Shown here: positions 1 through 8,373 of the stretch, one piece after another | Numbering within the stretch: position 1 is the stretch's first letter | Layout of the letters: each line of letters starts with the position of its first letter | Assembly (NCBI GenBank): GCA_036405235.1 | Contig: DASWYA010000001.1 | Span: 62,001 to 126,000 of the forward strand | Length of the DNA: 64,000 nt | Direction of reading: 5' to 3' | Origin: JASLCR01 sp036405235 | Lineage (GTDB): Bacteria; Patescibacteriota; Saccharimonadia; Saccharimonadales; Saccharimonadaceae | Position numbers and translations under genes: made by a program | Notes under the pieces: generated by a model | Seen by the model: the letters and a program-made list of their open reading frames with translations, nothing else | Told to the model about the DNA's origin: nothing | Databases searched by the model: none

Positions 1-925
1 CTGGAGCCATGAAGAGGCGATCATGGAAATGATGCAGCAGTACGTTAAAAGCTATAAAGATCTACCGACAAGTGTTTATCAGTTCCAAACGAAGCTTCGA
101 AATGAGTTGCGAGCGAAGAGTGGTATTATGCGCGGTCGCGAGTTTGTCATGAAAGATATGTATAGTCTGCATACTACTGCCGAAGATTGCGATACGTATT
201 ATGACAAAGTGATCGAAGCATATAAGCGTTGCTATGACCGTTTCGGTATTGGTGACAGTACATTTGTGACATTTGCTAGCGGTGGGGCATTTACGAAGTT
301 CAGCCATGAGTTTCAGACAATTTGTGATGCTGGCGAGGATACATTGTATGTCAATGAGGATAGTAGCGTAGCGGTCAACGAAGAGGTGCTTGATGATGCA
401 GCTGCGGAGCTTGGCATCGACAAGGCAGAACTCAAGCCAGTCACAAGTGCGGAAGTGGGTAATATCTTCAAGTTTGGTACCGAGAAATCTGAGCAAATGG
501 GAATTTACTACACCGATAAAGATGGCAAACAGCAGCCGATCTACCTAGCAAGCTATGGTATTGGCATTACTCGCGTGATGGGAGTCATTGTAGAGAAGAT
601 GAGCGATGATAAGGGCTTGATCTGGCCAAAGAATATTGCGCCATACAAGCTGTGTCTCGTGTCAATTGGCGAAAAAGGTAGCGCTGAGGCAGATAGATTA
701 TATGATGAACTGACTGGGGCAGGAATTGAAGTACTCTACGATGATCGCGATGAGCGTCCGGGTACAAAATTTGCTGATGCTGAACTGATGGGGATTCCGT
801 ATCGCATCACGGTTTCAGATCGCGGTGTTGCGGCAAACGAATACGAGTTGACCGAGCGTAAATCTGGAGCAACTGAGAATCTGAATCACGCGGCATTAAT
901 CGATAAACTGTCTATGCTTGCATAG
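1..925 (+). CDS. proS: Prolyl-tRNA synthetase, C-terminal part (5' end outside window)
   Basis: Charges tRNA-Pro with proline in the cytoplasm. The open frame runs in from base 2 (reading WSHEEAIMEMM), so the start lies upstream of the window and about 307 codons are visible. Class II motif 2 is seen as MRGREFVMKDMYSLH, motif 3 as ASYGIGITRVMG, and the C-terminal anticodon-binding domain contains YDDRDERPGTKFADAE. Between motifs 2 and 3 there are only about 130 residues, and SHEFQ passes quickly into EVGNIFKFGTEKSEQMG. The roughly 180-residue editing domain of most bacterial ProRS therefore appears to be missing, as in some alphaproteobacterial and reduced forms. Confidence 0.95.
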   Translation, partial: WSHEEAIMEMMQQYVKSYKDLPTSVYQFQTKLRNELRAKSGIMRGREFVMKDMYSLHTTAEDCDTYYDKVIEAYKRCYDRFGIGDSTFVTFASGGAFTKFSHEFQTICDAGEDTLYVNEDSSVAVNEEVLDDAAAELGIDKAELKPVTSAEVGNIFKFGTEKSEQMGIYYTDKDGKQQPIYLASYGIGITRVMGVIVEKMSDDKGLIWPKNIAPYKLCLVSIGEKGSAEADRLYDELTGAGIEVLYDDRDERPGTKFADAELMGIPYRITVSDRGVAANEYELTERKSGATENLNHAALIDKLSMLA

Positions 926-953
926 ACCAAGTATGCTAGCGTAGCATCATAAT

Positions 954-1193
954 ATGATAGAGCAGCTTGGCCCAGAGGTTGAAACATTTACCCAGCTTGT
1001 TGCTGTAGATAAATATCTTCGCGAACTATTTCCAGACAATGAATTTCCTAGCATAACACCGGAGCTGTTGGCTAAAACCGGCTTACTTTCACGTGTTATC
1101 GGCAGGAACATAGTCACTGTTGGCATGGACGACGAACTATTTCGTGTATCTCTGACTGCAACTCATGATGACGATCAGTACGAGTCTATTTGA
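954..1193 (+). CDS. Hypothetical protein, 79 aa
   Basis: Small acidic protein of unknown function with no motif I recognise. It starts MIEQLGPEVETF and ends in the acidic stretch HDDDQYESI, stopping at TGA. A -10-like TAGCAT (942-947) ends six bases before the ATG, the same arrangement as at many other genes here, which supports both the gene and its start. It lies 28 bases after proS and upstream of a hairpin that may end its transcript. It has no predicted membrane segment or signal peptide. Confidence 0.6.
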   Translation: MIEQLGPEVETFTQLVAVDKYLRELFPDNEFPSITPELLAKTGLLSRVIGRNIVTVGMDDELFRVSLTATHDDDQYESI

Positions 1194-1280
1194 CACGTGA
1201 ACACATAATTGATACACTTATTGCAGATGTAGACAGATAAGACTTCTGCGAGGGTTTACATTCATTAATTGACAATCATC

Positions 1281-1307
1281 AAAGTGGTGCCCTAGGGGTG
1301 CCACTTT
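1281..1307 (+). terminator. Hairpin between the 79-aa gene and greA
   Basis: AAAGTGG pairs with CCACTTT, and the inner bases can add two wobble pairs and three C-G pairs around a three-base loop. It is followed by TATAAAATAA rather than a clean U-run, so it is either a weak terminator for the upstream gene or a structured part of the greA leader. The rest of the 1194-1336 gap shows nothing else clear. Confidence 0.45.
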
Positions 1308-1336
1308 ATAAAATAACTCGTAAATAGGGAACTACT

Positions 1337-1792
1337 ATGAAAAAAATATACCAGATTACAAACGATGGTAAAAAAGAGCTAGAAGCAGAGCTCGAACAGC
1401 TAAAATCACGCCGTGGTGAGATAGCAGACAAAATCGCCGAAGCTCGCGATTATGGCGATCTTTCTGAAAATGCTGAGTATGATGCTGCACGTGAAGAGCA
1501 AGGACTTGTCGAGAGTCGTATCGCTGAGATCGAGGACATTCTGCAAAACGCAGAAATCATCAAAGCTAGCCGTAAATCAACTGTAGGGCTTGGCAGTAAA
1601 GTTGAGCTTAAAAATGGCAGCAAAAAAGTTGAATACCATATCGTAGGCCCGGTCGAAGCAAATCCGATCGAAGGTAAGATCTCTAATGAATCGCCAATCG
1701 GCTTGGCTCTAATGGGTAAAAAAGAAGGCGATACGGCTGTTGTGTCAACGCCAAAAGGCGACATCAACTACAAAGTCGTAGCTGTTAATTAA
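1337..1792 (+). CDS. greA: Transcription elongation factor GreA
   Basis: Rescues backtracked RNA polymerase by stimulating transcript cleavage through the secondary channel. The 151-aa protein has the family's normal length. Residues 1-75 form the antiparallel coiled coil with the acidic tip segment RDYGDLSENAEYDAAREEQ (catalytic D and E residues present). The rest is the FKBP-like C-terminal domain, with the ISNESPIGLALMGKKEGD signature. It starts at the first ATG, preceded by a weak AGGGA. Its stop overlaps by four bases the stop of the convergent gene on the minus strand. Confidence 0.96.
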   Translation: MKKIYQITNDGKKELEAELEQLKSRRGEIADKIAEARDYGDLSENAEYDAAREEQGLVESRIAEIEDILQNAEIIKASRKSTVGLGSKVELKNGSKKVEYHIVGPVEANPIEGKISNESPIGLALMGKKEGDTAVVSTPKGDINYKVVAVN

Positions 1793-2073
1793 GCGGCAGA
1801 GTCCTCTTTTTCCTCTCTAAAAAATGGTTCAATAGCTTTCTTTGCGAGAAGTCGGTCGCGTATAGGATTGGGAAGTTCTCCTCGGTCTGCTACATGCTGT
1901 AGGTCCGCTTGCGGCACAGTTAGTTGTGTCATACGAGCCTCAAATGCGACCTGCCCATTATTGACGGCTGTCAACATGCGTCCACCAACGCCTTTTAGAG
2001 CTTCTGCCGATCGAACTCCTAGTTCTGCCCAGCTATGTCTATGTCCAATTCCTTCTAGTATATGTGTTGTCAT
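1789..2073 (-). CDS. Hypothetical protein, 94 aa
   Basis: Unrecognised soluble protein beginning MTTHILEGIGHRHSWAELG and ending in an acidic tail (REEKEDSAA). The open frame extends upstream to 2115, but I prefer the ATG at 2073 because AAAGG lies about nine bases before it. A plus-strand frame across the same bases is rich in Cys, Pro and Ser and looks like a shadow. It converges on greA with a four-base overlap and lies divergent from lysS. No function is inferred. Confidence 0.6.
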   Translation of the reverse strand: MTTHILEGIGHRHSWAELGVRSAEALKGVGGRMLTAVNNGQVAFEARMTQLTVPQADLQHVADRGELPNPIRDRLLAKKAIEPFFREEKEDSAA

Positions 2074-2207
2074 ATCGCAAACCTTTTTATTTTTTGTTTG
2101 ACTTAGTACCGTCATTAAACCACAAGCATATTAAAATTGCAAGTGGCTTGGTGGCAATCTCATATTTTCTCTATAGTTTCAGGGGTGAGGATGCTATACT
2201 AGAGCAA

Positions 2208-3719
2208 ATGGCTACACTACAAGATTTTCGAAATGAACGACTGCGCAAACTAGACGAACTGAGACAACTTGGCATCAATGCTTATCCGGCCGACTCGCAC
2301 CGCACTCATGCATGCGAAGAGGTTATAGAAAAGTTTGATACTCTCGCCGAGCAAGATATCACAGTAGCCGGTAGGATTGTTTCCATTCGCAGTTTTGGAA
2401 AGCTTGCATTTATTAAGCTGCGTGATGAAAGTGGTGACGTCCAGCTCTATCTACAGAAGGATACGGTTGCTGAGCTTGATCCGGCTCGGGGAATTTTAGG
2501 CATGAAGCAAGTAAAACTTCTCGATACAGGCGATTTTATTGAAGCTTCTGGCCGAATGACTACAACCCAGACGGGTGAGAAATCTGTCGGCGTACACAGC
2601 CTCAGACTACTTACAAAGGCGCTTCGACCAATGCCTGAGGCACTTACAAATAAAGAAGAGCGATTTCGCCGCCGCTACGTGGATATGAATGTGAACTTGG
2701 GTGTGCGTGAACGATTCGTGCGTCGTAGTAAGTTTTGGCAGGCGACTCGTCAGTTCCTTGAAAACGAAGATTTCATTGAGATTAATAACACAGTTCTTGA
2801 AGCAACCGCTGGTGGTGCTGATGCTAATCCGTTTGTGAGTCATATGGATGCGCTTGATCAAGACTTTTATCTCCGTATTTCGCATGAGCTGCCTTTGAAG
2901 CGACTGCTGGTGGCTGGATTTGAAAAAGTATTTGACCTTGGTCCACGCTTTAGAAATGAAAATTACACAGAAGAGCACCTGCCTGAGCACAATGCTATGG
3001 AATGGTATTGGGCATATGCTGACTGGGAGCAGGGGATGGATCTTACGGAGCGAATGATCCGATTTGTCTGCGACAAGACATGGGGAAGGCGTCAATTTAC
3101 TCTTGCGAATGGTCAAGAGGTGGATTTTGGTGAAGATGGTACTCATTTCCCAAGAATTAGCTTTGTCGGTATCTTGAAAGAGCAGTACGATATCGATGTA
3201 TTTGAATCCTCGATGGAAGATATCAGGGCAAAGCTCAAAGAGCACTCGCTTGAAGTCGAAGAAGTCGACAATCGTAACCGTAGCTTGGACAAGCTTTGGA
3301 AAAAATACCGAAAGACTCTCGGAGGTCCTGCATTTTTGGTAGACATGCCAGTATTTATGCAGCCGCTAGCAAAGGTGAACAAGAACGATACGCGACTTAC
3401 TGAGCAGTTTAATCTCGTATTTGGCGGCAGTGAAATGTGCAAAGCATTCTCAGAGCTCAATGATCCAATTGACCAATTAGATCGTTTCAAGGAGCAGCAG
3501 GCTATGCGCGACGCTGGGGACGATGAAGCGCAGATGCTTGATATCGACTATGTGGAGGCGCTTGAATATGGCATGCCACCAGCTTGCGGCCTAGGTTATA
3601 GTGAGCGTATATTCTGGAGCCTTGAAGGTATTACGGCTCGCGAAGGGATACCATTCCCACAGTTGAAGAATGATATAGACGAGACAACGAAAGCGATATA
3701 CTCAGACCTTCACCTATGA
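2208..3719 (+). CDS. lysS: Lysyl-tRNA synthetase, class II
   Basis: Charges tRNA-Lys. The frame is open further upstream, but the start is set at 2208 (MATLQDFRNERLRKL), giving 503 aa, the normal length. TATACT at 2195-2200 lies seven bases before this ATG, so the upstream codons would not be transcribed. An N-terminal OB-fold anticodon-binding domain (VAGRIVSIRSFGKLAFIKLRD) precedes the class II core. Motif 2 is FRNENYTEEHLPEHNAMEWY. Motif 3 is unusual: GLGYSERIFWSLEG replaces the common GIGIDRL form but keeps the Arg. Ends in TGA. Confidence 0.95.
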   Translation: MATLQDFRNERLRKLDELRQLGINAYPADSHRTHACEEVIEKFDTLAEQDITVAGRIVSIRSFGKLAFIKLRDESGDVQLYLQKDTVAELDPARGILGMKQVKLLDTGDFIEASGRMTTTQTGEKSVGVHSLRLLTKALRPMPEALTNKEERFRRRYVDMNVNLGVRERFVRRSKFWQATRQFLENEDFIEINNTVLEATAGGADANPFVSHMDALDQDFYLRISHELPLKRLLVAGFEKVFDLGPRFRNENYTEEHLPEHNAMEWYWAYADWEQGMDLTERMIRFVCDKTWGRRQFTLANGQEVDFGEDGTHFPRISFVGILKEQYDIDVFESSMEDIRAKLKEHSLEVEEVDNRNRSLDKLWKKYRKTLGGPAFLVDMPVFMQPLAKVNKNDTRLTEQFNLVFGGSEMCKAFSELNDPIDQLDRFKEQQAMRDAGDDEAQMLDIDYVEALEYGMPPACGLGYSERIFWSLEGITAREGIPFPQLKNDIDETTKAIYSDLHL

Positions 3720-3753
3720 CGGGACGGTAGATGACAATAAGAAGAGGGGGATT

Positions 3754-4440
3754 ATGATTGAACTGCAAAATGTCACAAAACGTTACGGCAAGAAAGCTAA
3801 TATCTTTGTTGCACTAGACGATGTGAGCCTAAAGATTCCAGAAGCCACCACGGTGGCGATTATTGGTAAGTCGGGAAGTGGTAAGAGTACGATGATGCAT
3901 GTCATGAGCGGACTCGACAAAGCGACGTCCGGTACGATCACTATTGGAAAACGTGCTTTTTCAGAGCTGAGTCAGCGACAGATGGATGCCTTTCGCTCTC
4001 AGCAGATGAGCTTTATTTTTCAGAGCTTTTTTGTACAAGGAAATGAGTCTTGCTTTAATAATGTGAGCCTCCCGCTTGAGATTGCAAATATTCCAGGAAG
4101 CAAGCGAAAGGCAATGGTTATGAAAGCGCTCAATGCCGTAGAGCTGGGCGACAAGGCAAAACAACGCGCTCGTGACCTTTCTGGCGGACAGAAACAGCGT
4201 TTAGCGATTGCGCGAGCGATTGTTAACAAACCAAAGATTCTTTTTGCAGATGAGCCAACTGGTAATCTCGACTCCACGACTGGTGATACTATTGAAAAAC
4301 TGCTGTTTGACTACGCTAAAGATAACAAAGCCACACTGATTGTTGTTACGCATGATCCTGATCTTGCGAAAAAATGCGACATGCAAGTACATATAAAGGA
4401 TGGAAAAATCCAGAAGATAGACCAGAAAGGTAAGAAGTAA
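3754..4440 (+). CDS. ABC transporter ATP-binding protein, MacB/LolD type
   Basis: ATPase of an ABC exporter or lipoprotein-type mechanotransmission system. At 228 aa it is a single nucleotide-binding domain. Walker A is GKSGSGKST (near residue 38), the signature is LSGGQKQRLAIARA, Walker B is ILFADEPTGNLDS, and the switch His is in VVTHD. The start has a Shine-Dalgarno AGAGGGGG. The stop overlaps the permease start by one base (TAATG), so the two are translationally coupled and form one transporter. The substrate cannot be deduced. Confidence 0.92.
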   Translation: MIELQNVTKRYGKKANIFVALDDVSLKIPEATTVAIIGKSGSGKSTMMHVMSGLDKATSGTITIGKRAFSELSQRQMDAFRSQQMSFIFQSFFVQGNESCFNNVSLPLEIANIPGSKRKAMVMKALNAVELGDKAKQRARDLSGGQKQRLAIARAIVNKPKILFADEPTGNLDSTTGDTIEKLLFDYAKDNKATLIVVTHDPDLAKKCDMQVHIKDGKIQKIDQKGKK

Positions 4441-5798
4441 TGAGAATAATTGATACTGCACGTCGAGCTGGTAGGAGTCTTCGCCAAGCTAAAGCACGTA
4501 CATTACTTACAAGTCTTGGTATTGCCGTAGGTGCCTTTACAATTATGACAAGTATTGCAGCTGGAGAAGGTGCTCGCCAGTATGCGGATAAATTAATCTC
4601 GACGAATATTGATCCACAAGCACTTTTTATCGTAAAGGATGAAGGCTTGGTCGATCCTACGCAGGCACAAACTGGACTCAAGGAATATGACCCAGATGCG
4701 ACGAGTGAAGGAGGTCAGACATTTACCCAGCTCAATAAATCTGATCTTGAAAAGCTGGAAAAACGAACAGATATTACAGATGTTCGTCCTATCTACCAAA
4801 CGCAAGTATCGTATCTAACAATCGAAGGATTTAAGAAAAAATATACGAATGATGTTGATGTGTATAATCCAGACGTGCAAAGCGAGATTGCTGCCGGTAG
4901 TTTGCCGAAGCTTGGTACTGACATCGCGAATGACGAGGTAATTGTACCGAAGAGCTTTGCGGAGACATTAAAGGTTAGTGAGCAATCCCTGATTGGCAAG
5001 AAGATCACTTTGGTGGCGGAACGTCCTGCGAAGTTACCATCTGATGAAGAGATCCAGAAAATATTGATGAGCGAAGGTCCCGCGGGTCTCAAAAAGCTCG
5101 GTGCAAGTGAAGTGAAAAAAGTGACATTGAAAATACGTGGAGTTGCTAAGCAAGCTGCGACTTCTTTTAGTGGTACGAATACCCTACAAATTCCTCTAGA
5201 GAAAGCTACTGAACTAAATGAGTTTATGACAAAAGGTACAAAAAACTATCAGAAGTATTTTGCAGTTACCGCAAAAGCGAAAAATGGAGAAGATCCGGAA
5301 GCGGTAAAGGAAAGTTTAAAGGATGCAGGCTATGCTCCGCAGACTGCCAAAGATTTGCAAGGGTTTCTTTTTACGATTGTAAATGTCTTGCAGAGCATTG
5401 TGACAGGATTTGGTGTACTGGCATTGATGGCGAGTGTGTTTGGCATCATTAACACGCAGTACATATCAGTATTAGAACGTACGTCGCAGATTGGACTTAT
5501 GAAAGCGCTAGGCATGCGAGGTGTGAGCGTATGGCAGTTATTCCTCTTTGAGGCGATGTGGATTGGCTTCCTTGGAGGTGTGATTGGTGCTGGTTTGTCT
5601 TGGGCAATAGGCACAGCGTTTAATCCGACAATTGCGAAGCTGATGGATCTGAGCGCAGGAACTGACTTCCTTATTTACCAATTCGCTCCTGCTACGATGC
5701 TGGTAGTTGGTCTGATGGTTATTGCAGCACTGGCAGGGCTACTGCCAAGCTGGAAGGCGGCACGTCTTGACCCAATTGAAGCACTTAGGACGGAGTAA
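4440..5798 (+). CDS. ABC transporter permease, MacB/FtsX type
   Basis: Membrane partner of the preceding ATPase. The 452-aa protein has an N-terminal membrane segment (LLTSLGIAVGAFTIMTSIAAG), a long extracytoplasmic domain of roughly 270 residues, and three C-terminal membrane segments. The coupling region ERTSQIGLMKALGMRG and the final PSWKAARLDPIEALRTE are typical of MacB/LolC permeases. Overlap with the ATPase gene indicates co-expression. Likely roles are export of a peptide or small molecule or envelope stress tolerance; the sequence does not decide between them. Confidence 0.9.
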   Translation: MRIIDTARRAGRSLRQAKARTLLTSLGIAVGAFTIMTSIAAGEGARQYADKLISTNIDPQALFIVKDEGLVDPTQAQTGLKEYDPDATSEGGQTFTQLNKSDLEKLEKRTDITDVRPIYQTQVSYLTIEGFKKKYTNDVDVYNPDVQSEIAAGSLPKLGTDIANDEVIVPKSFAETLKVSEQSLIGKKITLVAERPAKLPSDEEIQKILMSEGPAGLKKLGASEVKKVTLKIRGVAKQAATSFSGTNTLQIPLEKATELNEFMTKGTKNYQKYFAVTAKAKNGEDPEAVKESLKDAGYAPQTAKDLQGFLFTIVNVLQSIVTGFGVLALMASVFGIINTQYISVLERTSQIGLMKALGMRGVSVWQLFLFEAMWIGFLGGVIGAGLSWAIGTAFNPTIAKLMDLSAGTDFLIYQFAPATMLVVGLMVIAALAGLLPSWKAARLDPIEALRTE

Positions 5799-5810
5799 TT
5801 GCACTTCTCA

Positions 5811-5826
5811 TAAAGCATATGCTTTA
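5811..5826. promoter_or_regulatory. Perfect 16-bp palindrome upstream of the pilin gene
   Basis: TAAAGCATATGCTTTA is a perfect palindrome ending nine bases before the pilin ATG at 5836. It overlaps the region where the -10 box would lie (TAATAG at 5825-5830). It could be an operator for a dimeric regulator; no regulator is identified. Confidence 0.4.
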
Positions 5827-5835
5827 ATAGCTAAT

Positions 5836-6336
5836 ATGAAGTCTCGAGCAGGATTCACAGTAGTTGAGCTCCTAGTAGTCATTGTTGTAATTGCGATTCT
5901 GGCTGCCGTTTCTATCGTAGCGTATAGCGGTATTCAGCAGCGTGCGCGTGACAGTGAACGAAAAAGTGACTTTTCTTTAGTTCAAAAAGCCCTTGAATTG
6001 TACAAATCGAACGAAGGTGGCTATCCGGCGTGTAGCGGTGGGACGTATCAGGCGGGTGCGGCAGCTCAAACATGCGGGCTGCCAGATGCCGATATTACGG
6101 CAGCACTTGTCCCGAAGTATATTTCGAGCTTCCCGGCGGATCCGATCAATAGTGGACTCAATACGTATTTATACGCAAATGGTTACAAGCTAGGAGCAAA
6201 TGGCTGTGCAGTTGACGGTTATCTCACGAATAATTATGTCATGGGAGTCAAGCTTGAAGGTTCACCGGCGATCTGTACGACAACAGGATGGTGGGCAAGA
6301 AATGATCTCGGACTGATCGTTAGTAGCAAGAACTAG
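5836..6336 (+). CDS. Type IV pilin-like / pseudopilin protein
   Basis: Structural subunit of a type IV pilus or related filament. The 166-aa protein starts at ATG 5836 with a short basic leader MKSRAG, then FTVVELLVVIVVIAILAAVSIVAYSG. This is the class III prepilin signal, with cleavage after Gly6 and Glu at +5, followed by the hydrophobic helix and the polar helix QQRARDSERKSDFSLVQKALELYK. Two Cys (PACSGG and QTCGLPD), with two more near the C-terminus (NGCAVDG, PAICTT), could form a D-region disulfide. The frame is open further upstream, but the leader fixes the start. No other pilus assembly gene is nearby. Confidence 0.9.
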   Translation: MKSRAGFTVVELLVVIVVIAILAAVSIVAYSGIQQRARDSERKSDFSLVQKALELYKSNEGGYPACSGGTYQAGAAAQTCGLPDADITAALVPKYISSFPADPINSGLNTYLYANGYKLGANGCAVDGYLTNNYVMGVKLEGSPAICTTTGWWARNDLGLIVSSKN

Positions 6337-6360
6337 CTGTCAGTAGTATAATCAAGAGCG

Positions 6361-7605
6361 ATGTTAGATATCCGATTTATACGAGAAAATCCCGAGAAAG
6401 TACAGCAAGCGACGAAAGATAAAGGCTATGATGTTTCGATTTCAGACCTTTTAAAGCTGGATGACGAACGACGAAACCTGCAGCAGCAAGTGGATGAGCT
6501 GCGCGAGAAGCGCAACGCGAATGCTGGCAAGATGAAAGGTGGCAAGCCAGAGCAAGCTTTGATTGACGAAGGCAAGCAGATCAAGATCGAGCTAGCTGAG
6601 CGTGAAACTTATCTAGCAACTGCTGATAAGGAATTCAACGACTTACTCCAGAAGGTGCCAAACATTATATTTGATGACGTGCCTGTGGGTGGAGAAGAAG
6701 ATTCAGTAGAGATAAAGAAGGTTGGCGAGCAGAAGACTGGTGCAACTGATCATCTCGATTTTGCTCGGGAGCGTGATTGGGTAGATTTTGAACGTGGTGC
6801 AAAGGTAGCTGGCGCAAAATTCTATTTTCTAAAAGGTGATCTTGCGCTTCTGGAGAATGCAATCTATCAATATGCGCTCGATTTTGTGCTAAAAAAAGGC
6901 TTTACGTACATGACTGTGCCTCACATGGTGAATACTCGTACTGCACTTGGTGCTGGTTTTGCGCCACGTGGAGATAAAGAAGGCAACGAGTATTTTATTG
7001 AGGGAGAAGATCTCACAATGATTGGCACCGCAGAAGCACCGCTTACGGGGTATCACGCGGATGAGATCCTCGACGAAGATGATTTGCCTAAGCTCTATGT
7101 TGGCTACAGTCCAAGCTATCGAAAGGAGGCGGGAACGTACGGCAAGCATACGCGTGGGCTCTTTAGGGTGCACCAATTCAACAAGCTTGAGATGTATGTA
7201 TTTTGCTTGCCTGAAAAATCTCAGGAGATGCACGAAAAAATTCTAGCAATCGAAGAAGAGCTGTGGCAAAGTCTAGGTATTCCATATCACGTAATAAATA
7301 TTGCGAGTGGTGACCTCGGTGCGCCAGCCGCGAAAAAGTACGACATCGAGTACTGGTCTCCGGTAGATAGTAACTACCGAGAGCTAACAAGCTGCTCGAA
7401 CTGTACTGACTTCCAAGCGAGGAATTTGAACATTCGTGTTCGTCGTAAAGATGGCTCACTTGAAACGGTACATACACTCAATGGCACAGCAGTATCCCTG
7501 GCACGCTCACTTGTTACGATCATTGAGAATTATCAGACTGAGGATGGTAAGCTGATGGTGCCGGAAGCCCTAAGACCGTATCTGGGCGACAGGGAAACTC
7601 TTTAA
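6361..7605 (+). CDS. serS: Seryl-tRNA synthetase
   Basis: Charges tRNA-Ser. The 414-aa protein has the N-terminal tRNA-binding coiled coil (residues about 25-105, LLKLDDERRNLQQQVDELREKRN) and the class II core: TAEAPLTGYH, motif 2 around SYRKEAGTYGKHTRGLFRVHQFNK, and the motif 3 segment NGTAVSLARSLVTIIENYQ. The final residues VPEALRPYLGDRE are typical. A consensus TATAAT (6347-6352) ends eight bases before the ATG, so the mRNA should be nearly leaderless. Confidence 0.97.
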   Translation: MLDIRFIRENPEKVQQATKDKGYDVSISDLLKLDDERRNLQQQVDELREKRNANAGKMKGGKPEQALIDEGKQIKIELAERETYLATADKEFNDLLQKVPNIIFDDVPVGGEEDSVEIKKVGEQKTGATDHLDFARERDWVDFERGAKVAGAKFYFLKGDLALLENAIYQYALDFVLKKGFTYMTVPHMVNTRTALGAGFAPRGDKEGNEYFIEGEDLTMIGTAEAPLTGYHADEILDEDDLPKLYVGYSPSYRKEAGTYGKHTRGLFRVHQFNKLEMYVFCLPEKSQEMHEKILAIEEELWQSLGIPYHVINIASGDLGAPAAKKYDIEYWSPVDSNYRELTSCSNCTDFQARNLNIRVRRKDGSLETVHTLNGTAVSLARSLVTIIENYQTEDGKLMVPEALRPYLGDRETL

Positions 7606-7645
7606 TTGTCCTGACCTTTCCTGCTACGGAAAGCTCGATTTACTA

Positions 7646-7673
7646 TTGACAAAATAAACATATACATTATAAT
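7646..7673 (+). promoter_or_regulatory. Consensus sigma-70 promoter
   Basis: TTGACA at 7646-7651 and TATAAT at 7668-7673 with a 16-base spacer. Both hexamers match consensus exactly. The ATG at 7683 begins nine bases after the -10, where the RNA should start, so this is a leaderless or near-leaderless gene. Confidence 0.8.
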
Positions 7674-7682
7674 AGTATGGTA

Positions 7683-8003
7683 ATGATTGATAAGCTTCCA
7701 GACTCAGACAATAACGACCCGCTATCTGAAGAAGAGATCAGAGAATTTGCTGATGTCGTTGACGCGCTCGATAGCCCGATACCAGTACTTGAGGGCGTAC
7801 GACTTGCTGAGGCTTACGATCAATGGCTGGCGGAATCTCCAAGATCACCACTCATAGCTGCCGGTGAAGTTAGTCCTGAAGAAATTGACAGAGTAAGTGA
7901 GCTATTAAGGCCTCGTAGTGTTGACGACCTTGGCAGGTCGGCGCTTGATTCGGATACATTTAAGTATGCGATCTACAAAGATGGTACAGAAGAACAAGAT
8001 TAG
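7683..8003 (+). CDS. Hypothetical acidic protein, 106 aa
   Basis: Unknown acidic protein. The frame also contains an ATG at 7677, but that codon is only three bases past the -10 box and would lie outside the transcript, so ATG 7683 (MIDKLPDSDNNDPLSEEEIRE) is preferred. The sequence shows mainly helical segments (SEEEIREFADVVDAL, EEIDRVSELL), with no membrane region and no recognised motif. It has its own strong promoter and is not obviously in an operon. Confidence 0.65.
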   Translation: MIDKLPDSDNNDPLSEEEIREFADVVDALDSPIPVLEGVRLAEAYDQWLAESPRSPLIAAGEVSPEEIDRVSELLRPRSVDDLGRSALDSDTFKYAIYKDGTEEQD

Positions 8004-8165
8004 ACGTCTTTGGCACGGCTAGAACGGGGTCTTTATCCTCTCGCATTCGCCTTTGTCGATGCCTACCTGGCATGACAGTATAAAGATACAAACTGCTATC
8101 GCTTGCATTCTTTAGTGATCAGGATAATAATCATCTTGTCCACGCTCTCACCGGATGGGATGAAT

Positions 8166-8297
8166 ATGGGAAATTCCGCTCGGAAAAACTTCAATCGTCT
8201 TGGCGTACAGTCAAGGCAGAAGGACGGTGCTGATGCGCCGTCGAAGATGACAGAGAAGCAGAAGCGCCTCCGTCGTCGCAAGCGCAAGAAGAGGTAA
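8166..8297 (+). CDS. Possible small very basic protein, 43 aa
   Basis: Tentative gene within the 370-base gap 8004-8373. The frame gives MGNSARKNFNRLG and ends in an Arg/Lys-rich tail (KQKRLRRRKRKKR); ATG 8160 is an alternative start. No convincing Shine-Dalgarno is seen, and TATAAA at 8079-8084 is the nearest -10-like box. The tail would suit RNA or ribosome binding, but chance is not excluded. It is followed within nine bases by a perfect 15-bp hairpin. The rest of the gap (8004-8159) shows nothing clear. Confidence 0.35.
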   Translation: MGNSARKNFNRLGVQSRQKDGADAPSKMTEKQKRLRRRKRKKR

Positions 8298-8305
8298 CGC
8301 GTGCG

Positions 8306-8340
8306 GAACTCGGACGACGCAACGAGCGTCGTCCGAGTTC
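8306..8340. other. Perfect 15-bp stem hairpin before the P-loop/methyltransferase gene
   Basis: GAACTCGGACGACGC pairs perfectly with GCGTCGTCCGAGTTC around the loop AACGA. There is no U-run after it; instead AAAAAGGAGAAGAGGG, the ribosome binding site of the next gene, begins ten bases later. It could be a terminator without a U-tract, an RNA stability element at the 5' end of the next mRNA, or a protein-binding site. Confidence 0.6.
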
Positions 8341-8373
8341 GGTAATAACTAAAAAGGAGAAGAGGGTATTATT

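Noticed and set aside
1868..2101. 77-codon plus-strand frame opposite the 94-aa gene
   Set aside because: Composition rich in Cys, Ser and Pro typical of a reverse-strand shadow; the minus-strand protein looks more natural.
7616..7633. CTTTCC/GGAAAG hairpin after serS
   Set aside because: Only six base pairs and no U-run; too weak to call a terminator, though it may help.
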